Source: Thermoplasmata archaeon
Lineage (GTDB): Archaea > Thermoplasmatota > Thermoplasmata > Lutacidiplasmatales > UBA184
Assembly (NCBI GenBank): GCA_028864975.1
Contig: JAGWLG010000007.1
Coordinates: forward strand, 1-64,000
DNA length: 64,000 nt
Reading direction: 5' to 3'
How positions within the stretch are numbered: position 1 is the first letter of the stretch; every line of letters begins with the position of its first letter. The notes under the pieces were generated by a model that saw only the letters and a program-made list of their open reading frames with translations, was not told where the DNA came from and did no database searches. Positions 27,578-37,757 of the stretch are shown here, one piece after another. A program made the position numbers and the translations under genes.

Positions 27578-28324
27578 CTACGCCTCTCGACCGGTCCCTC
27601 GGTAATGTCCGGTGATGACGAAGTGGCCCCGGTGAAACGGTTCCAGCGAGACGGAAGGCCCAAGGTCGAAGGACCTCGACAGAGAGCGGGAGGCCTCCTC
27701 CGCGGGCGAGAGGGGTCCCCGACCGCCCCCCTTCCGAAGGCTCGGGACCTTGAGGGCAAGGACCAGTCCTCCTCCACTTCGAAGGAAGAGCCGAGCGTGG
27801 TCGGTCGCGATCTCGGCCTGCTCGGGCTGGGAGATGTCCAGGTAGAGGGCGTCCACAGGAGGGACCCACGAAAGGTAGGTCCGAGGCTCCCGGGCGTCTC
27901 CCAGGATGGGGAAGAGGTTCGGCCATCGTCGTGCCACGTCAAGAAGTCGCTGGAACGGTCGGGGACTCTTCTCCACCACGTAGACACCGCCTCGGCGCCC
28001 CACCAGGTCCGCCACGTGGGACGCCGTGGTTCCGGTCGCACCCCCCAAGTAGAGGACCCTTCCTCGGGGAGGGACCGGAAGCTCGCGGAGGCCCTTGCAC
28101 AGGGCGGCTCCAAGCTTGCTTCGCGTGGGGTCGATCGCCCTCCACGTCGCGTCGTCCTGCTCGCGCAACCGCTCCCCGTAGACCTCCGGGGTCTCTCCGA
28201 GGGCCCGGGTCCAGAACGTCGGTCGGTCGTCGGGAGGGGACCGCGCGAGCGACAGGCCAGGGAACGGGAAGGTCCAGCTCCCGCGGGACCGCTCGAAGGG
28301 GGTCATGGACGCCCTCCCGCCCAT
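27578..28324 (-). CDS. flpA: Fibrillarin-like rRNA/tRNA 2'-O-methyltransferase
   Basis: RSKLGAALCKGL...GRVLYLGGATGTTASHVADLVGRRGGVYVVEKSPR...LYLDISQPEQAEI. Confidence 0.92.
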   Translation of the reverse strand: MGGRASMTPFERSRGSWTFPFPGLSLARSPPDDRPTFWTRALGETPEVYGERLREQDDATWRAIDPTRSKLGAALCKGLRELPVPPRGRVLYLGGATGTTASHVADLVGRRGGVYVVEKSPRPFQRLLDVARRWPNLFPILGDAREPRTYLSWVPPVDALYLDISQPEQAEIATDHARLFLRSGGGLVLALKVPSLRKGGGRGPLSPAEEASRSLSRSFDLGPSVSLEPFHRGHFVITGHYRGTGREA

Positions 28325-29430
28325 CGCCCCCGGCGAGGCCGCGTGCGTGGTCGAGCTCTTCGGTCGGAGGGTTCCGGCCCACGGTGCCGAGTCGGTCCGA
28401 GGCGTGCGATCGCCACCCGGACCCTTCGCGGCTCGGCCAAGCGGGCCGGCCCGGAGGGTGGGGAGAAGGGAGCGCGACGCCGTGGGCGCCCCTTCGCCAG
28501 GGCGGCGATGCGCCGTTCCCTCCGCTCCACGAGGTCCGCCCCGACCGACCCCTGGGTCTGGAGGTCCGCTCGGACCGCGACCACAAGCAGGGAGGCCAAC
28601 GAGCGGGCGAGCGCTCCTCTCCGATGCGGCGGAACGCGGTCCATCCCCTCGGCCCCGACCATGACCCCGTGCCGAGGGCCTGGGGTCCCAGGTCTGCGCC
28701 GTCGTGCCCCCAGGACCTGCAGTCGCGAAGAGTTGAGCCGCAGGAGGGCCGAGGTGGAACCCGCGAGGGCGAGGAGCCGGGCGGCGGTCCGGCTTCCCAC
28801 CACCGCTGAGGAGTTGGGCAAGGTCCTGACCGCGACCTCGTTCAGCGCACGATCGAGCTCCTGCATCCGCCCATCGAGCGATCGAAGGTGTTCCTCGGCC
28901 TTGCCGGCGTAGGTCGAAACGGGGGTGCCAGGGGCAGCCGCTCCCGATAGCGCACTCAGGGCCTCACGTTCTTTTCGCAGAAGGCGCTGGAGCCGGTCTC
29001 CCTCTCGGCTCAGGGTGATGATGACCTCTTCGGGGGACGCGAGCCGCTGCTCGAGGGCGGCTGCCGCGACGCCAAGGAGCAATTCTCGGTCCGGCTCCCA
29101 GGTCGCGGGTGGAAGGGCCTCTCGCAACGAGGCCACCTCGCGAGAGGAGGCCTCGGAGACGCGAAGCTTCGCCGCCTCGGCGAGGGCCCTCGCAGTTCGG
29201 TCCCCGACACGGACGGGGGGACCTTCGCGGTACGAGGAGAGGGCGCCCACCGCGTTCCCCAGACCGCGGGAAGGCAGTTCTCCACGGGCGAGCGACGCGA
29301 GCGCTTCGAAGAGCTCCTGGCCCTCGTGCGACCCCCCTGGCGAGAGGGTAACCCGACGAGGTTGGCGGCTCCCCGGGGTGAAGACGAGCAGCTCGCGTCC
29401 CACGACCAGGAGGAGGGGCCCGACGCTCAC
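28303..29430 (-). CDS. Nop5/Nop56-58-like C/D RNP protein
   Basis: NSSAVVGSRTAARLLALAGSTSALLRLNSSRLQVLGAR...; directly upstream of and overlapping flpA. Confidence 0.88.
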   Translation of the reverse strand: MSVGPLLLVVGRELLVFTPGSRQPRRVTLSPGGSHEGQELFEALASLARGELPSRGLGNAVGALSSYREGPPVRVGDRTARALAEAAKLRVSEASSREVASLREALPPATWEPDRELLLGVAAAALEQRLASPEEVIITLSREGDRLQRLLRKEREALSALSGAAAPGTPVSTYAGKAEEHLRSLDGRMQELDRALNEVAVRTLPNSSAVVGSRTAARLLALAGSTSALLRLNSSRLQVLGARRRRPGTPGPRHGVMVGAEGMDRVPPHRRGALARSLASLLVVAVRADLQTQGSVGADLVERRERRIAALAKGRPRRRAPFSPPSGPARLAEPRRVRVAIARLGPTRHRGPEPSDRRARPRTRPRRGRWAGGRP

Positions 29431-29448
29431 GGTCGATCCGCTCCGGGA

Positions 29449-31008
29449 TCACGCGCCCGCGAAGTCGGAGAGCTGGCGCTGGAACCTCTGGTGCTCCTGG
29501 GGAATGTCCACCGGGTAACGGCCGGTCAGGCAGCCGACGCAGAGCGAGCGCTCGGAGAGGTCGATCGCCTTGACGAGCCCCCCAATCGAGAGGTAGCGAA
29601 GGCTGTCGGCGCCCAGGAGCTTCGCGACGTCCTCTTCGGTCCTCTGGAAGGCGACCAGCTCTTTCCGCTCCTTCATGTCGATCCCGAAGTAGCATGGGGC
29701 GACGATCGGAGGGCACCCGATCCGCAGGTGGACCTCTTTCGCGCCGTTCTCGCGGACCATGGCGACGATCTCGCGAAGGGTGGTGCCCCGAACGATGCTG
29801 TCGTCCATCAGGACCACGCGCTTGCCCTTGAGGATCCCTGGGAGCGGGTGCAGCTTCACACGGACCTCCTCCTCGCGCCGCTTCTGGTCGGGAAGGATGA
29901 AGGTCCGCTCGACGAAGCGGCTCTTGATGAGCCCCTCGGCGTAGGGGATCCCTGCGACCTCCGAGAACCCTAAGGCCTGGGGCCGGGAGGAGTCGGGAAC
30001 GGGAACGACCACGTCCGCCTGCACCGGCCCCTCCTTCGCGAGCGTGGTCCCGATCCGGTGTCGCACCTCATAGACCAGTTTCCCGTCCATGATCGAGTCG
30101 GGCCGCGAGAAGTAGACCCATTCGAACATGCAGTGCGCGAGCTGCTTGGCCGGTGGAGCGCCTTTCGAGGTGTGGAGGACGTTCCCTCGTTCTACGGCGA
30201 TGAGCTCCCCCGGGGCCACATCGCGCACGAGCTTCCCTCCCATGAGCTCAAGCGCGACGGACTCGCTGGCGAGGGCGTACCCTCCCTCCAGGGTCCCTAG
30301 GCAGAGCGGTCGGATCCCCTGCGGGTCTCGGAACCCGTAGAGTTTGTTCCCGTGGAGGAGCGTGACGGCGTACCCTCCGGACATCTCGACCATCGCTCGG
30401 CGGATCGCCGTGGGCATGTCCCGGCTGCGCGTGAACTCGTGGGCGATAAGCTGCCCCATAGCCTCCGTGTCCGAGCTTCCCAGGAACTCCACGCCCATCG
30501 CGGTGAGACGGGAGCGGAGCCGGCGGAAGTTCACGAGGTCGCCGTTGTGGCCGAGGGCGAGCTCGTCGTCCCCCATGCCGACGTTGAGCGGCTGGACCGT
30601 GTCCTCCTCCATGATGCCCGTCGTCCCGTATCGGACGTGGCCGATACCGATGGAGCCCCGCAGGGTCTCCAGCGCATCGCGGTCGAACACCTCGTGGACG
30701 AGGCCCCGGGACTTGCGGGTGTAGAGCTGGCCGTGGGAGGCTGTCACGATGCCAGCGGACTCCTGCCCCCGATGCTGGAGCGCGCGGAGCCCTCGGTAAA
30801 GGTACGGCGACGCCCCCTTGCCGGGGACCGAGACCCCGACCACGCCGCATTTCTCGCGGACGTCCACGTCGGACGGAGCGTCCGGTGGCTTAAGGCGTAC
30901 GACCTCGCCTCCGACCGGAGGTTCGGCAACCTTCTCGTACTCCGAGGTCCACTCGTCGCGCCGTCCTCTCCCCCATGTCGTCGGATCCGATCGCCTCTCG
31001 CATTCCAC
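29449..31008 (-). CDS. purF: Amidophosphoribosyltransferase
   Basis: REKCGVVGVSVPGKGASPYLYRGLRALQHRGQESAGIV...VVLMDDSIVRGTTLREIV. True start may be the GTG at 30867. Confidence 0.95.
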   Translation of the reverse strand: MECERRSDPTTWGRGRRDEWTSEYEKVAEPPVGGEVVRLKPPDAPSDVDVREKCGVVGVSVPGKGASPYLYRGLRALQHRGQESAGIVTASHGQLYTRKSRGLVHEVFDRDALETLRGSIGIGHVRYGTTGIMEEDTVQPLNVGMGDDELALGHNGDLVNFRRLRSRLTAMGVEFLGSSDTEAMGQLIAHEFTRSRDMPTAIRRAMVEMSGGYAVTLLHGNKLYGFRDPQGIRPLCLGTLEGGYALASESVALELMGGKLVRDVAPGELIAVERGNVLHTSKGAPPAKQLAHCMFEWVYFSRPDSIMDGKLVYEVRHRIGTTLAKEGPVQADVVVPVPDSSRPQALGFSEVAGIPYAEGLIKSRFVERTFILPDQKRREEEVRVKLHPLPGILKGKRVVLMDDSIVRGTTLREIVAMVRENGAKEVHLRIGCPPIVAPCYFGIDMKERKELVAFQRTEEDVAKLLGADSLRYLSIGGLVKAIDLSERSLCVGCLTGRYPVDIPQEHQRFQRQLSDFAGA

Positions 31009-31292
31009 GAATCCCTCTCGCCGTCCACCGTTGGTGCGGTCGTGCCCTCGTGGTCACAGGGCTCGTCATCGCGCTCGTAGGCGTGGCGACCTTCCATCCT
31101 CCGACCTGCACGGGGGGAGGTCCGGGATCCCCGTCGGCATGTACCTCGTGGGAGGACTCCCAGTGGTTGATGATCGGCGGGGTCTTCCTCGCGGTGACCG
31201 CGATGCTCTATCTGGCCGCTTTGCTGAGGGAGGAAAGGCGCCCGGCGGAACCGGCGCGAGGGTCGTCCGTCGTCCGCCCAGGTTCCCCCTGA
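30975..31292 (+). CDS. Small two-TM membrane protein
   Basis: ALVVTGLVIALVGVATF and LMIGGVFLAVTAMLYLAALL. Confidence 0.5.
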   Translation: MSSDPIASRIPRIPLAVHRWCGRALVVTGLVIALVGVATFHPPTCTGGGPGSPSACTSWEDSQWLMIGGVFLAVTAMLYLAALLREERRPAEPARGSSVVRPGSP

Positions 31293-31295
31293 CCG

Positions 31296-31940
31296 GTGGG
31301 GGTCTCAAGGGCGGACATGCCCTTGGTGTCCGGCCAAAGTTCCTTAGGCGGACTTGAGTGTCGGGGGGTCGTGGTTACACGCTACCCGTTCCCACCGCCG
31401 TGGAAACTACGGGACCTCGCAATCCAGGAAAACTGGTGGCTGGGAGAGATCCACCGGCGATACGCGGCCGCGCGTTGGAAGTGGGTGGCGGCGTGGGCGG
31501 CCGGCCTCGGATGGGCTCTCGTCATCACGATCTGGATCGGTTTCTACCTCTTTGGCGGCCCCTTGATCTGTGTCAGTCCACCCCTCGCGTGCTCCGGGCC
31601 CCTATCGACCGCGTTGGAACTTCTCGGGCTGGTCCTGATCTTCGAGGCGTTCCTGGCGAGCGAGGTCCAGCTGACCACGTGGGCCGGCAACATGGGCGAG
31701 GCGATCTTGGAGGCCGCCCGCAACGCCGTCGACGAGCACTTCGCGGCGGCTGAAGACTCAGCGATGGCCGACGCGCTCCGGAAGGAGCTTCAGCGCTTGC
31801 GACCCATCGTAATGGACCGGTACCGGCTCGGCGCTGGGGGCAGCAGTACGTACCTGTTTCGTGGCTCGGTCATGAACGTCGCACGCGCGCTCGCCGACCA
31901 GTGTCGGTCCGCGGCGCCGCCGCTCCCTCCCTCTTCGTGA
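31296..31940 (+). CDS. Hypothetical membrane protein
   Basis: 214 aa with two TM segments; real start may be downstream (VVVTRYPFPPPWKLRDL). Confidence 0.6.
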   Translation: MGVSRADMPLVSGQSSLGGLECRGVVVTRYPFPPPWKLRDLAIQENWWLGEIHRRYAAARWKWVAAWAAGLGWALVITIWIGFYLFGGPLICVSPPLACSGPLSTALELLGLVLIFEAFLASEVQLTTWAGNMGEAILEAARNAVDEHFAAAEDSAMADALRKELQRLRPIVMDRYRLGAGGSSTYLFRGSVMNVARALADQCRSAAPPLPPSS

Positions 31941-32065
31941 GGGGCCGCGGTAGTGGGGGCCCACGAGGACCCACGGATAGGCTCGGGACCGCGGAAGGCA
32001 ACGTACAACAGGAACAGGTTTCGGGCCCCCGATGACTCGGGGGCCCGGAGGGTTGCGAAGAGGTG

Positions 32066-32383
32066 TCAGCCGAAGAGGGCCGAGAGACCCGCGGACGCCT
32101 CCTCCTCGGAGACGGCCGGCTTCTCTTCTTCCTTCTTCTTCTCTTCCTTCTTCTCGCCGCCCGCGTGGGCCGCAGGCGCCGCCGCGGCCGGAGCTGCGAC
32201 GGCCATGGTCTCGGCTTTCGCCAGGACGTCCTTGATGTTCACTCCCTCTAGGGAGGCCACCAGGGCTTTCACCCGGGCCGCGTCGCTCTGCACCCCGGCG
32301 GCCGTGAGGACGCCGTTGATGCCCTTTTCGTCGATGGGTTTCCCTGCCGCGTGGAGCAGCATTGCGCCGTAGACGTACTGCAT
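32066..32383 (-). CDS. rpl12: Ribosomal protein P1 (archaeal L12)
   Basis: [32 protein letters not shown]... acidic tail [13 protein letters not shown]. Confidence 0.95.
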   Translation of the reverse strand: MQYVYGAMLLHAAGKPIDEKGINGVLTAAGVQSDAARVKALVASLEGVNIKDVLAKAETMAVAAPAAAAPAAHAGGEKKEEKKKEEEKPAVSEEEASAGLSALFG

Positions 32384-32401
32384 GTCTCTCTCCCTCCGAA
32401 T

Positions 32402-33304
32402 TCACTTCGTGTGGAGCGTCTCGACCGCCCGGGCCTGCCGTTCGGCCTTCATGAGAAGGGCCTCGACGGTCTCGGGCGTGGGGAAGGCCGTGTCCAAGGC
32501 GAGGGCTCTGGCCTCGCGGTAGGCACGGGCGAGCAGGTGGGGAATCGTCTCGGGCGAGGCCCAAGCGAGCTCCACGGCGAGCTTCAATGCCTGGCGGTGC
32601 GCGACACCGAAGTCCGCGCGCAGCACGTCCAGGTCGACCGCGAGCGAATCGCGGGGGTAGAAGAAGTCCGCTTCGACCGCCCCGCGGAGCATGAGCCCCA
32701 CCTCGAGCGGGAGGATCTCGAGCCGGGTGAGCATCGTCGCGACCTCGCGAGAGATGACCGCCCCTTGCTTCACGATGGTCGTGTCCTTCTTCATCACGAC
32801 CTTCCCCTTCTCGATCGCCGCGGGGAAACCGGCGTGCTGGAGCTCGCCCACGATCGGGCCGGGCTTGAAGGACGTCTCACCGGCCTGGACGACGATGTCC
32901 TTGGGCGCGTGCTCGCCCCCGCGGGCGGCGGCCGGCTGACGGGTCTTGTCCAGCGACCCGTAGACCACGAAGGGATTCGCCTTGGACATCAGGAGCGCGG
33001 TCTGGTCCGAGACCAGCGGGAGGAGCTGCTTCAACGCCGGGCGCGACTTCGCCGCCTGCTCGAGCGCGTGGCCGATCTGCGAGTTCGGGGCCACACGGAT
33101 CGGGCTCCCCTTGGCCGCCAGGTCGCGTCGCATCGACTGCAGCGCGGCGGCAGGGACCCCCCGGATGGCGACCACCGCGACAACGGGGTGATCGGCGATC
33201 TCCTTGGCCAGCCGCTTGACGGCGTCCTTCTTGCGCTGGCGGGTGGGGCTCGTCTCAACAGCGTGGTGGGCGGCAGAAGAGGTCGAGTGAGCGGCAGCGG
33301 CCAT
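32402..33304 (-). CDS. rplP0: Ribosomal protein uL10 (P0)
   Basis: KEIADHPVVAVVAIRGVPAAALQSMRRDLAAKGSPIRVAPNSQIGHALEQA. Confidence 0.95.
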   Translation of the reverse strand: MAAAAHSTSSAAHHAVETSPTRQRKKDAVKRLAKEIADHPVVAVVAIRGVPAAALQSMRRDLAAKGSPIRVAPNSQIGHALEQAAKSRPALKQLLPLVSDQTALLMSKANPFVVYGSLDKTRQPAAARGGEHAPKDIVVQAGETSFKPGPIVGELQHAGFPAAIEKGKVVMKKDTTIVKQGAVISREVATMLTRLEILPLEVGLMLRGAVEADFFYPRDSLAVDLDVLRADFGVAHRQALKLAVELAWASPETIPHLLARAYREARALALDTAFPTPETVEALLMKAERQARAVETLHTK

Positions 33305-33332
33305 CGGTTCCCCTTCCTCCCTTACGTCCGGT

Positions 33333-33971
33333 TCACCAGAGTCGAACGGCCGGTCCCATCGAGGTCTTCACGTAGACGCTCGCGATGTTGTGCCGTCCCC
33401 TCTCGAGCTTGCCCACGACGCGGTTGAGGACCAACTGCAGGTTCTCCGCGAGCTGCTCAGGGGGCATGCTTCGGATCCCGAGCGGGGCGTGGAAGGTGCG
33501 CTTCCCTTTGTTGCGGACCCGGATCCCTTGCTTCAAGTTCTTGATGATGGAGGTCGGGTCGCTGCCGGGGGGGATGGGCCGCGGCACCTTGCCTCGCGGG
33601 CCCATCACGGGACCGAGCTTCTTTCCGATGAGGGGCATCATCGGGGCTTCGGCCAGGAAGAAATCGATCGCGTTCACCTGCTTGCGGGAGATGCGCTTGG
33701 TCTTGAACAGCTCATCCATCTGGTCGGGGGTGATCACGAGATCCGCGACGCTGCGGACCTTCTGGGCCATCTCGTTGCTGCCGAAGACCCCGACCTTGAT
33801 CGTCTTGCCCCGGCCCTTCGGGAGGATGACCTCCTCCTCGACACGGTTCTTCGGGAGGGTGAGGTCCAGCTCCTTGAGGTTGATCGCGACCTCGACCGTC
33901 TCCGTGAACTTGCGTTCCGGGGCGGCCTTGAGGGCCTCCTGGATGGCCTCGACGGGGGTCTTTTCCGCCAT
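33333..33971 (-). CDS. rpl1: Ribosomal protein uL1
   Basis: MAEKTPVEAIQEALKAAPERKFTETVEVAINLKELDL...GKKLGPVMGPRGKVPRPIPP. Confidence 0.95.
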   Translation of the reverse strand: MAEKTPVEAIQEALKAAPERKFTETVEVAINLKELDLTLPKNRVEEEVILPKGRGKTIKVGVFGSNEMAQKVRSVADLVITPDQMDELFKTKRISRKQVNAIDFFLAEAPMMPLIGKKLGPVMGPRGKVPRPIPPGSDPTSIIKNLKQGIRVRNKGKRTFHAPLGIRSMPPEQLAENLQLVLNRVVGKLERGRHNIASVYVKTSMGPAVRLW

Positions 33972-34003
33972 GGGAGTTCCGAGCGGCGGCGCCAGAAGAA
34001 GGT

Positions 34004-34015
34004 GCATATAAAAGG
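34004..34015 (-). promoter_or_regulatory. Putative archaeal TATA box for the L1-L10-P1 operon
   Basis: Minus-strand CCTTTTATATG about 35 bp upstream of the L1 start. Confidence 0.5.
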
Positions 34016-34069
34016 GTAGGGACGCGGCCCTCGGCGCCGGGTGGTGCTGCGAGCTGCCCCGCGCGGTCC

Positions 34070-35458
34070 CTAGCAGTTCGCCGAGGAGGGGGGCTCGACG
34101 GGAATCTGTCCGCTCCCTTGGGTGGTAGTCCCCCCCGAGCTGTACGTTGCCGAGACGACAAGGAGTCCCCCCGCCGCGTCATTGGCCGGCACGGTCCCGG
34201 TGACCGAGGTCCAGATGACATCGCCCGAGCCTCCTCCCGCGGACTGGCCCGTGATGAGGACATCTCCGGGGAGGCCCGAGACCATCACCGTTTGCCCGGC
34301 CAAGGTTACCGTGGCGCCCGACAAGGGGTACCTGTTCTTGTCCGACACTGAAACCTTGAGCGCGACGTTGGCGTGGGCGTTCACGGCGAAGCTGCAGCTT
34401 CCATCGGGGCGGGTCGTGAAACAGGCGCTGTCGCCGCCGACCGCCGTATTGCATGAGGGATAGTCCGGTTGAGAGATGGTCGTGCTGCCATCCCCCGCCA
34501 CATCGTATGTCATCGACCCGATCGAGGGGGCCACGTACCCTCCGCAGGTCTGCGAAAGCGACTGAGAGAGGGCGATGGCGCCAGTGGTCGCGTTGAAGAT
34601 CACTTCGAACTCGGGATAGGTTCCTCGCGGCTCACCGGGAGATGAGGTGAGACAGACCCCGACCAGCATCGCCCAGTAGGTCCCTGCGGCAAAACCGCCT
34701 CCGTATGACTGCGTGAACCGTATCACTCCAAGCTCCACGCTCGCGTTCGGGTAGGACTTGAAGGTCTGGGCCGCTCCTGCGGCCATACCGTCGCTGGCGG
34801 CCTGCGTACTGTCCATGATCCCGGTCGGGATGGCTCCAAGGGAGCCCACGGGGATGGACGTGCACGTCGACAGGCTGGCTGCGGAGCCGTTCTCGACCAC
34901 CACAGCGAGGGAGGCATAGGAGTTCGGCGCCACGAGCTTCTCGTAGAAGAACGCCCAGTCCGGAGCGAGCCCCCCGGTCGTGGACCCGATCATCGCCGGG
35001 ACCCACATGGTACTGCAGCTTCCCTGGCCGCCTTCGCGGTAGGCCTGGGGAGAGGAGATCGCGATGGCCTCGTAGAGCATCCAACCTCCGCCCTGGTCGC
35101 CTTGGGCATAGGGGTCGGCCATGGCACGGGCCTGGGCAAACGACATGCCGTTCGTCGTCGGTCCCGGAGGGTGCCCGAGCCCGAGGGGATTGCCGAGCGG
35201 GGCGGAGCCCAGGGAGGGTGCCACGACGAAGAGGACCAGGAGCGCGGCGACGACCACAACAACGAGGACACCCACGAGGCGGAGCGAGTGGGTTGAAGGA
35301 CGAGGGGCGTAGGCAGGGGCTGGACCATAGCCGAGCCCTCCCGCGGGAGGAGGATAGACGACGCTTCCGCATTGGGGACAGGGGGTCGGTGAGGCGGCCG
35401 GCGTGAAGGCGCCGCACCGAGGGCACGGGAGCCAAGGAACCGTGCCAGGGGTCGCCAA
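34070..35458 (-). CDS. Zinc-ribbon / single-TM protein with large extracellular domain
   Basis: CPRCGAFTPAASPTPCPQCGS, TM LRLVGVLVVVVVAALLVLFVVAP, long secreted region with Ig-like end. Confidence 0.75.
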   Translation of the reverse strand: MATPGTVPWLPCPRCGAFTPAASPTPCPQCGSVVYPPPAGGLGYGPAPAYAPRPSTHSLRLVGVLVVVVVAALLVLFVVAPSLGSAPLGNPLGLGHPPGPTTNGMSFAQARAMADPYAQGDQGGGWMLYEAIAISSPQAYREGGQGSCSTMWVPAMIGSTTGGLAPDWAFFYEKLVAPNSYASLAVVVENGSAASLSTCTSIPVGSLGAIPTGIMDSTQAASDGMAAGAAQTFKSYPNASVELGVIRFTQSYGGGFAAGTYWAMLVGVCLTSSPGEPRGTYPEFEVIFNATTGAIALSQSLSQTCGGYVAPSIGSMTYDVAGDGSTTISQPDYPSCNTAVGGDSACFTTRPDGSCSFAVNAHANVALKVSVSDKNRYPLSGATVTLAGQTVMVSGLPGDVLITGQSAGGGSGDVIWTSVTGTVPANDAAGGLLVVSATYSSGGTTTQGSGQIPVEPPSSANC

Positions 35459-35531
35459 AGAGCCTCCGGGCTGGACTATGCGTCCAGGTCGCAGAAATAC
35501 CTCTCGTTGTCGCGAGGAGGGGCTCCCGAAG

Positions 35532-35825
35532 TCAGGGAGCTGGCGTCTCGCGCTCGGCGACAGGAAGCCCTCGGTGGTCCTCCTGCCCGCAGCAGGCGAG
35601 CGGGTTCAGTCCGTGCCGGCAGACCCCGACCGTTCCCGAGCTCTCGTGGACGAAGCCCATCCCATCGACGAACCTCAGCGTCCCCTCGCACCAGTGGCAG
35701 ATCTTCGGGGCGGCGTACGAGGCTTGCCTCGCCTTCGAGCAGGCAGGGCAAAGGTCGCTCGGTCGCTCTTCCCCGTCCTCGTTCCCGACGACGATCCCGC
35801 AGTTCCAGCAACGGTAGAACGGCAT
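35532..35825 (-). CDS. Zinc-ribbon protein
   Basis: MPFYRCWNCGIVVGNEDGEERPSDLCPACSKARQASYAAPKICHWCEGTLRFV. Confidence 0.65.
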   Translation of the reverse strand: MPFYRCWNCGIVVGNEDGEERPSDLCPACSKARQASYAAPKICHWCEGTLRFVDGMGFVHESSGTVGVCRHGLNPLACCGQEDHRGLPVAERETPAP

Positions 35826-36029
35826 GCGACCTCGTGCGAACGCTCTTCCTGCGATAGGTGCGCGGCGACTTAAGGAAGTTCGGGGCTCGGCGCGTGACCC
35901 CGCGGGTCCCCACCGCGGGGTGCTCGACAACCTAAACCAAATAATACGAACAGAATGTGGCTCCAGCCCAAGCGGGGCCCGAGGGTTCGTGCCAGAACGA
36001 GCCTTGGGCTTTGCCCTGACAGGGAGACG

Positions 36030-37733
36030 ATGACCGAGCTGCTAACCGAGGTCCGAAAGCTCGGGTCCTCCTGGGCGCAGTTCGATGCCTATTGGGCCCA
36101 ACCCGCGAAGCACGCGAAGTCGGCGCCCGGGCTCGTGATCATCCACACGATCCTCGGGCTCACGGAGCACGAGAAGGCGCTCGCACGGACCTTCGCCGAG
36201 CTGGGGTTCGTCTGCGTGGCTCCGGACCTGTACAGCCACCAACGGATGCAGGTCCCCCCTGAAGACGCCCAGGAGGTCGAACGAATCCTCCGGGACGTTC
36301 CCTTCAATGGGACCTTCGTTCCGGGATTCGAGAAGGCGATCGCCTCCAGGTCGCGACAGGACCAGGAGCGCCTCCGCAAGGCTGCCCGCGTCGGGGTCTT
36401 CGCGCCGGACCCGAACGCCCTCTCGGACCTCAAGGTGTGCGTCTCGACGCTCTGCGCCACCCCGGGGGTCGATCACCGGGGGGTCACCTGCATCGGGCTC
36501 AGCATGGGGGGAGGTTACGCATGGACGCTGGCGACCGTGGAGCCCCGGGTCCTAGCGACGGTCGTCTACTACGGTCGGCCGCTCCTCCCGTACGACCAGC
36601 TCCAGAAGCTCAAGGGACCGGTCCTCGCCGTCCACGCGGGGGAGGACACTCGCCTCCTCGAACTGCTCCCCGAGATCGAGGCGGAGATGTCCTCCCAGGG
36701 GCGCTCTTTCACGCACATCACCTACCCCAAGGTGCACCACGGATTCCTGAACCCCGAGGTCTCGGCCTACCACCAGGGATGCGCTCAGGACGCGATCCTT
36801 CAGGCCCTGGCCTTCTTGAAAGAGGTCGAAGGGTCGATCCCCAAGGAGGCCGAGAAGGCCCTGGAGAGCCGGCTCCTGCCCGCCGACGCCGCCCCGCCCG
36901 GGCGCGCGGTTCCCTCCCTCGCGGAGGCGCCCCCGGTCCAAGTTCCTCGCCCCTCTGCGGAGGCCGAAGCGGTCCCGGTCGCGGCAGTGGCCGCGACGTC
37001 CGTGGCCCCTCCTACCGAACCTGAGGGGGAGGCCGCCTCGGAGGAGGTCGCAGCAGAGGTGCCTGCGGAGGTGGATGTGGAGGCCTCGGCGGAGGCGCCA
37101 GAGCTCGAATCCTCGGAGGAGCTCCAAGCCGAGCTCTCGGAGGAGGAAGAGACCAACGAGGTGGAAGAGGAGGCGGAGGAACAGGAAGCGCCGAAGGTGG
37201 AGGCGGCCCCGGAACCTTCCACTCCCGAACCCTCGAAGCCGGTCGCGGAAGGGCCGGCCCAAGAGGAGCTCCCCGCGGACCCGGTCGCCGCCTCGACAAC
37301 CCGCCCCAGCCCTCCTGTTCGCCCGTCGGCCGCTTCAGCTCCCCCGGCGACACGATCGAAGGCCGCCGTTAGTGCCGCCGAGGTCGAACTGCTTCTGAAA
37401 GGGGTCGCCCCGGTAGGCGCGTCGAGGAAGGGGTCCCCTCGAGCTCATGAGGAGCCTCCGGCGAAGCCCACCCTGGCCGCGGAGGGCTCCAAGGCGCGTT
37501 CAACCCCCGCCCCCAAGCCCGCGCGCCCGTCCGCCCGCGAAAAGGAACGCGAGCGGGAACGGGAGAAGGAGCGGGAGCGGGAAAGGCAGAAGGAGAAGGA
37601 AAGGGAAAAGGAGCGCTTGGCCCAGCGTGAGCGGGAGAAGGCTCGCGAGAAGGCCAAGGAGAAGCCCAAAGAGAAGCCGGGGAAGGGCAAGGAACCCGAG
37701 AGGACGAAGGCCGCTTCCCGCAAGGCTAAATAG
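36030..37733 (+). CDS. Dienelactone-hydrolase-like alpha/beta hydrolase fused to a long acidic and E/K/R-rich tail
   Basis: GLVIIHTILGLTEHEKALARTFAELGFVCVAPDLY, GLSMGGGYAW, VHHGFL; C-terminal AREKEREREREKERERERQKEKEREKER. Confidence 0.75.
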   Translation: MTELLTEVRKLGSSWAQFDAYWAQPAKHAKSAPGLVIIHTILGLTEHEKALARTFAELGFVCVAPDLYSHQRMQVPPEDAQEVERILRDVPFNGTFVPGFEKAIASRSRQDQERLRKAARVGVFAPDPNALSDLKVCVSTLCATPGVDHRGVTCIGLSMGGGYAWTLATVEPRVLATVVYYGRPLLPYDQLQKLKGPVLAVHAGEDTRLLELLPEIEAEMSSQGRSFTHITYPKVHHGFLNPEVSAYHQGCAQDAILQALAFLKEVEGSIPKEAEKALESRLLPADAAPPGRAVPSLAEAPPVQVPRPSAEAEAVPVAAVAATSVAPPTEPEGEAASEEVAAEVPAEVDVEASAEAPELESSEELQAELSEEEETNEVEEEAEEQEAPKVEAAPEPSTPEPSKPVAEGPAQEELPADPVAASTTRPSPPVRPSAASAPPATRSKAAVSAAEVELLLKGVAPVGASRKGSPRAHEEPPAKPTLAAEGSKARSTPAPKPARPSAREKEREREREKERERERQKEKEREKERLAQREREKAREKAKEKPKEKPGKGKEPERTKAASRKAK

Positions 37734-37757
37734 AGCATCTCGCTCGGCGGCCCGCCC

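Noticed and set aside
37500-37733. Possible tandem DNA repeat/CRISPR-like pattern in GAGCGGGA-type units
   Set aside because: Explained by coding of an ER/K-rich helix; no spacer structure. No CRISPR array was seen anywhere in the window.
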